Shown here one piece after another: positions 60,521 through 64,000 of a DNA stretch of 64,000 nucleotides (positions are counted from its first letter, which is position 1; each line of letters starts with the position of its first letter). The stretch lies in assembly GCF_001667275.1 (NCBI RefSeq), contig NZ_LZHV01000044.1, positions 34,013 to 98,012 on the forward strand, in the 5' to 3' direction. The notes below the pieces were generated by a model that was not told the DNA's origin, ran no database searches, and saw only the letters and a program-made list of their open reading frames with translations. The DNA is from Mycobacterium sp. ACS4054. GTDB taxonomy: Bacteria; Actinomycetota; Actinomycetes; Mycobacteriales; Mycobacteriaceae. A program made the position numbers and the translations under genes.

Positions 60521-60998
60521 ACACCCAATCCAGTTGTCGGTCAACGGAACCGAGATCACCGCCGCGGTCGAGCCGCGGATGACGCTGGCCGACTTCCTGC
60601 GCGAGCGGTGCGGGCTGACCGGCACCCACCTGGGCTGCGAGCACGGGGCGTGCGGGGCGTGCACCGTGCTGCTGGACGGCGCGGCCGTGCGCTCGTGCCT
60701 GATGTTCGCGGTGCAAGCCGACGCGACCGAGGTGACCACGGTCGAGGGCGTCGCGGCACCGGACGGCACCCTGTCGCCCGTGCAGGCGGCGCTGCGGGAG
60801 TGCCACGGCCTGCAATGCGGCTTCTGCACGCCCGGTTTCGTCATGTCGCTGACCGCGCTCCTGCGCGACAATCCCGATCCCAGCGAGCATGAGATCCGCG
60901 AGGGGCTGTCCGGAAACTTCTGCCGGTGCACCGGTTACCAGGGCATCGTCGCCGCCGCCCGCCGGGCCGCCGGGACGCAAACGGTCACGCGGCGGTAA
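60513..60998 (+). CDS. coxS: [2Fe-2S] small subunit (CoxS-like)
   Basis: 161 residues with the plant-type [2Fe-2S] cluster CEHGACGACTVLLDG...RSC and the second cluster CGFCTPGF...CRCTGYQGI. Last gene of the L-M-S operon; no CoxD or CoxE (MoxR-type maturase) follows in the window. Confidence 0.95.
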   Translation: MPEHPIQLSVNGTEITAAVEPRMTLADFLRERCGLTGTHLGCEHGACGACTVLLDGAAVRSCLMFAVQADATEVTTVEGVAAPDGTLSPVQAALRECHGLQCGFCTPGFVMSLTALLRDNPDPSEHEIREGLSGNFCRCTGYQGIVAAARRAAGTQTVTRR

Positions 60999-61073
60999 AG
61001 CTTCACCATCGGGGTCGCATCGATAGGTGCGCGGTTGCACGGGATTTCGTCACGTCGCGCGTAATCTGGTTTC

Positions 61074-61090
61074 GCAATATTGCTGATAAT
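61074..61090 (+). promoter_or_regulatory. Promoter with embedded palindrome upstream of the lipoprotein
   Basis: GCAATATTGC (61074-61083), a perfect 10-base palindrome, abuts the GATAAT hexamer (61085-61090) 13 bases before the GTG start. No -35 stands out. A repressor over the -10 is one reading. Confidence 0.4.
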
Positions 61091-61102
61091 CGGGAGTGGC
61101 GC

Positions 61103-61690
61103 GTGCGGTTTTCGCAAAGGGCACGGTGGAGTCTTGCCGGTGGGTCCCTGTTGGTCGCGCCGGTGCTGTTCAGTCCCATGCTGATCGACGCGTGTTCCTC
61201 CACGATCGCCGGCCGGCCGGTCGCCGCGCCGGGTGCCGGGCCGGTCGAACCGACCTACCCCACGCCACGCCCCACCGCGGCGCCGCCGACCGCGAGCCCG
61301 GCCCCCGGCCTCCCGACCACGCCGGCCAACCCGACCACACCGGCCGGCGCCATCCCGCTGCCGCCCGATCAGAACGGCTACGTGTTCATCGAAACCAAGT
61401 CGGGCACCACGCGCTGCCAGATCAACAAGGAGACCGTCGGCTGCGAGGCGCCGTTCACCAACTCCCCCCTGCAGGACGGCGAGCACGCCAACGGCGTCAG
61501 CGTGAACTCCGCCGGCAAGGTGCAGTGGGTGCTGGGCAACCTGGGCGCCATCCCGACCGTCCAGATCGACTACAAGACCTACAACGCCGCGGGCTGGACC
61601 ATCAGCGCCACCACCGACGGCACCCGGTTCACCAACGACCACACCGGGCACGGCATGTTCGTCAGCGTCGACAAGGTCAACACGTTCTAG
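61103..61690 (+). CDS. Putative lipoprotein with Pro/Thr-rich linker
   Basis: 195 residues: signal sequence with a poor lipobox (IDAC, Asp at -2), a proline/threonine-rich stretch (about 45-80), and a C-terminal beta domain with two Cys (TRCQINKETVGCEAPF). The GTG at 61103 follows GGGAG; a GATAAT -10 (61085-61090) and palindrome GCAATATTGC (61074-61083) precede it. Possibly of the LpqJ type by position, unconfirmed. Confidence 0.72.
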   Translation: MRFSQRARWSLAGGSLLVAPVLFSPMLIDACSSTIAGRPVAAPGAGPVEPTYPTPRPTAAPPTASPAPGLPTTPANPTTPAGAIPLPPDQNGYVFIETKSGTTRCQINKETVGCEAPFTNSPLQDGEHANGVSVNSAGKVQWVLGNLGAIPTVQIDYKTYNAAGWTISATTDGTRFTNDHTGHGMFVSVDKVNTF

Positions 61691-61764
61691 GGGCCAAAGC
61701 CCGACCGGCGACCGCCCGTGAATCGGGGGCGGTGGTGACTACCGAGGCCGCCGCTGCAGCGTTC

Positions 61765-62601
61765 CTAATTCGTCCAAGCCACTGCGTGTGTCCGGACGGG
61801 CTGTTCGAATCCTTTGAGACTGACTTCGCCGAGATTTTGGAACGGGAGCATTTTGCCTTCGCAGAGTTCAGCGACGACATTTGAAACCAGGATTTCTTCG
61901 GGGCGCGCGTGGGCGCACAACCGGGCGGCGAGCTGAACAGTGCAACCAAATAGGTCATCATGATGCTCGACCGGTTCTCCGGCCGCAATGCCGACTCGCA
62001 ATTGGAACGCGTTCGCCTCGTTTTCTTCGCCATTCTTCTTGACCTGCTGTTGTATCCGAGTCGCGCATTTGACCGCGGCGACGGCGGATACGAATGACGC
62101 CATGATGCCGTCGCCCAAATGCTTGATTTCACTGCCGCCCATTTCGTCGAGCCCGCGCCGGACAATGGAATCGTGCGCATCTAGCACCTTCATAGCGGCT
62201 TCGTCGCCCATTCTCCGAGTGAGTGACGTAGATCCGACAATGTCGGTAAACAGGATTGTTCTAATCGCGGGGTCTCGTGTACCCGCCCTCGCGCCCTGCA
62301 GCATAACCGCGCCGCTCGCATCCACTTCGCTGCCGCCCATGAACAGATCCGCAACGCCTGGTTCGACTTGAATGATTTTTTGCGCTGCCAGGCCATGCGC
62401 TTCACGATGGACCGCTTCCGCGGCTTCCGCGCTGGGTCCGTCACAAAGGCAAAAGACCTTCCCGGCTTTTTCGTTAACCCAGTACTTGTGATAGCTGACG
62501 CCGTACTTCTCCTGGACGACAAGGTCCTGAGCATGGGCCTTGGCCAATTCTTCCCGCGTGATGCCGCCCGCAAGTTCGTGAATGTCCATGTAATACGGCA
62601 T
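61765..62601 (-). CDS. DUF4242 - class III adenylate/guanylate cyclase fusion
   Basis: 278 residues: a DUF4242 (nickel/metal-binding SCO4226-like) domain (PYYMDIHELAGGIT, CLCDGPSAEAAEAVHREAHG) at 1-90 and a cyclase domain at 113-278 with metal Asp D120 and D164 and purine-site K160. Where the transition-state Asn should be, residue 223 is Gln (VQLAAR). Codons are AT-richer than neighbours (about 55% GC by hand count of two lines). Start ATG 62601 fits the DUF4242 start; ATG 62637 and 62739 are alternatives. Confidence 0.8.
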   Translation of the reverse strand: MPYYMDIHELAGGITREELAKAHAQDLVVQEKYGVSYHKYWVNEKAGKVFCLCDGPSAEAAEAVHREAHGLAAQKIIQVEPGVADLFMGGSEVDASGAVMLQGARAGTRDPAIRTILFTDIVGSTSLTRRMGDEAAMKVLDAHDSIVRRGLDEMGGSEIKHLGDGIMASFVSAVAAVKCATRIQQQVKKNGEENEANAFQLRVGIAAGEPVEHHDDLFGCTVQLAARLCAHARPEEILVSNVVAELCEGKMLPFQNLGEVSLKGFEQPVRTHAVAWTN

Positions 62602-62698
62602 AAACAATCTTACGACGCTTTCGCCCCGCTGACCCATCCGTAAAATCGGACGCGACGCTGGCACGTCGCCATATCCCACCGTGGCTGCGACCGCCGGC

Positions 62699-63226
62699 TC
62701 AGCCGTCCCAGACCAGATGGCCATCGCGCCGGCGAGCACCGTCGGCGGGGCGGTGGGGGCGCAGGTGGCCGTCCGGCATCAAATGTCGCACCGGCACCGC
62801 GCGGGCGAGCTCCGCCACGTCGGCGATGAGCCGCCGGTGGCAGCGCCACCAGACGCTCTCGCTGCACATCACCGCGGTGGTGCGCCGGGCGGCGTCGGCC
62901 AGGACCTCGTCAAGCGCCGCGTCGAACTCCGGCGTGCGGGTGTATGCGGCGTACGCCCGGAATGCGGCCACCGTCCACCAGGTGTCCGGCTCCGGTTCCC
63001 CGGCCGCGACGTGGCGCCGCCCGCCCAGGCGGGGCTCCCACCGGTAGTCGATGCCGCGTTCGGGCAGCCAGCTTTCCAGGGCCTCCCGCCGCACGTCCGG
63101 ATTCGTCCGACTGGCCGGATATCGCCGCACATCCACCACCAGCGCGACGCCGGCGCCGGTCAACAACTCCGCCAGCCGGTCGCGGTCGGCCGTCCCGTGC
63201 CCCACGGTCAGCAACGCCCGCCCCAC
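62699..63226 (-). CDS. DUF488 family protein
   Basis: 175 residues. Conserved blocks VDVRRYPASRTNP, FDAALDEVLADAAR, and CSESVWWRCHRRLIAD, in which C and the CHR pair are family hallmarks. A nucleic-acid or metal role is suspected for DUF488 but unproven. The start is GTG at 63226 because the open frame upstream has no family similarity. Divergent from the kinase with a 24-bp gap. Confidence 0.83.
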   Translation of the reverse strand: MGRALLTVGHGTADRDRLAELLTGAGVALVVDVRRYPASRTNPDVRREALESWLPERGIDYRWEPRLGGRRHVAAGEPEPDTWWTVAAFRAYAAYTRTPEFDAALDEVLADAARRTTAVMCSESVWWRCHRRLIADVAELARAVPVRHLMPDGHLRPHRPADGARRRDGHLVWDG

Positions 63227-63250
63227 CAGACCAGTTTGCGCTCGACAAGG

Positions 63251-64000
63251 ATGGGTCCGGTGATCCTCGCCGTCGACCTGGGTAAGACCTCGTGCCGGGC
63301 TTCCCTTGGCGACGGGAGGGCCGAGGGGCCGGGGGCGCCGGGTCTCGCGGCGCCCGGTGGCGTGCGGGCGGCCCACGCGGCGATCCTGCGCGTGGCACGC
63401 GAGCTTGGCCCGGCTGACGAGGTGATCGTTGGCGCCGCCGGGGCGCTGGCGGCGCCGGACGCGGCGCGCGCGCTGGGCGAGGCGCTGCTGGCCTCGCTGC
63501 GGCCGGAGCGCGTCGCGGTGACCAGCGACGCCGTGATCGCGCATGCCGGCGCGCTGGGCGGGGGGCCGGGCGTCGTGCTGGTCGCGGGCACCGGCGTCGC
63601 CGCGCTCGCGATCGACGCGGACGGCGCGCTGCGCACCGCCGACGGCTGGGGCCCGTGGCTGGGCGACGAGGGCGGCGGGGCGTGGATCGGCGCCGCCGGG
63701 TTGCGCGCGGCGCTGCGCGCCCACGACGGCCGCGGCGGCTCCACCGCGCTGCTCGACGCCGCCCGCGCCCGCTTCGGTCCGCCGGAGGGCTGGCCCGCGC
63801 GGTTCACCGGCGCCGCCGCGGTCGCCTCCTTCGCACCCGACGTCCTCGCCGCCCACGGCGACGCCGCCGCGCGGGCGATCGTCGGCGCGGCGGCCGAGGC
63901 GCTCGCGACGACCGCTCGCGCGGCCGGGGCCGGCCCTGTCGCGATGGTCGGCGGCCGGGGGGGGTCGGGGCGGGGGGGGGGCGGCTCGGCCTGGTCCCGG
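63251..64000 (+). CDS. BadF/BadG-type ATPase (N-acetylglucosamine kinase-like), truncated
   Basis: A frame of 250 codons running off the window: phosphate-1 loop ILAVDLGKTSCRASL, phosphate-2 VLVAGTGVAALAI, and GWGPWLGDEGGGAWIG, all of the hexokinase/Hsp70-actin fold used by NAGK-like kinases. The final 60 bases are a G-rich run giving GGRGGSGRGGGGS, unlike the usual GG(L/V)AR adenosine-site segment, so the last 15 or so residues are suspect. Confidence 0.75.
   Translation, partial: MGPVILAVDLGKTSCRASLGDGRAEGPGAPGLAAPGGVRAAHAAILRVARELGPADEVIVGAAGALAAPDAARALGEALLASLRPERVAVTSDAVIAHAGALGGGPGVVLVAGTGVAALAIDADGALRTADGWGPWLGDEGGGAWIGAAGLRAALRAHDGRGGSTALLDAARARFGPPEGWPARFTGAAAVASFAPDVLAAHGDAAARAIVGAAAEALATTARAAGAGPVAMVGGRGGSGRGGGGSAWSR

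Noticed and set aside
57300..60998. True CO dehydrogenase
   Set aside because: The diagnostic AYRCSFR or AYRGAGR loop is absent, and the gene order is not that of known forms.

Overview
The window is chromosomal DNA of a high-GC actinomycete, and its gene content points to Mycobacterium. Diagnostic genes are pknG with glnH, the F420-dependent glucose-6-phosphate dehydrogenase fgd1, the trehalose-monomycolate transport factor ttfA, a dnaK-grpE-dnaJ1-hspR operon with HspR (HAIR) operators, ansP2, ndhA and metZ. Gene-by-gene similarity to the Rv0344-Rv0411 region of M. tuberculosis H37Rv (recalled, not searched), with extra eutBC, DUF1800/DUF1501 and dispersed repeats, suggests a slow grower of the M. 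avium complex type. No tRNA, rRNA, insertion sequence, prophage or CRISPR array was seen. Coding density is very high, with many 1-8 bp start/stop overlaps.

Layout. 1-2.8 kb: glnH (partial) and pknG, glutamate/aspartate sensing. 2.9-6.3 kb: an orphan AbiEi-like/DUF559 protein and a DUF1800-DUF1501 export pair. 6.3-10.6 kb: a coupled fgd1-pta-ackA operon, then a divergent metallo-hydrolase. 11.5-19.4 kb: GNAT and methyltransferase, fadE7, a secreted protein, ndhA, and a purT-rhodanese-metZ run. 19.4-28.3 kb: thioesterase and purA, secreted histidine phosphatase, M50 protease, CDF metal exporter with a palindromic operator, membrane proteins and fba. 28.3-34.3 kb: DedA, acetoacetyl-CoA synthetase with GH76, eutBC. 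34.2-40 kb: coxG, XdhC, SpoU methyltransferase, lipoprotein, pyrE, SDR, ttfA. 40-45.3 kb: clpB with HAIR and SigH-type signals, DUF3060, flavohemoglobin, aldose epimerase. 45.4-50.7 kb: a large cyclase-ATPase and an Lcp/MpaB-like oxygenase with DUF5995. 50.8-55.2 kb: hspR-dnaJ1-grpE-dnaK (minus strand). 55.3-64 kb: ansP2, MobA-like, a coxL-M-S molybdenum hydroxylase operon, a lipoprotein, a DUF4242-cyclase fusion of low GC, DUF488 and a truncated BadF-type kinase.

Main themes. Two chaperone loci (clpB, dnaK operon) share the HspR circuit, and hspR itself closes the dnaK operon. Molybdenum-hydroxylase maturation genes (coxG, xdhC) sit 21 kb from the structural genes and their MobA-like partner. 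Two families of intergenic stem-loop repeats recur at three places each. The best leads for new biology are the covarying stem-loop repeats, the large hairpin between clpB and ttfA, the non-canonical CoxL (AYRGPW active loop, L-M-S order), the compositionally foreign DUF4242-cyclase fusion, and the HspR-adjacent Lcp-like/DUF5995 pair. Relative to H37Rv the central block (about 19.4-45 kb) appears inverted against both flanks. All family assignments come from reading translated sequence; no database search was run.
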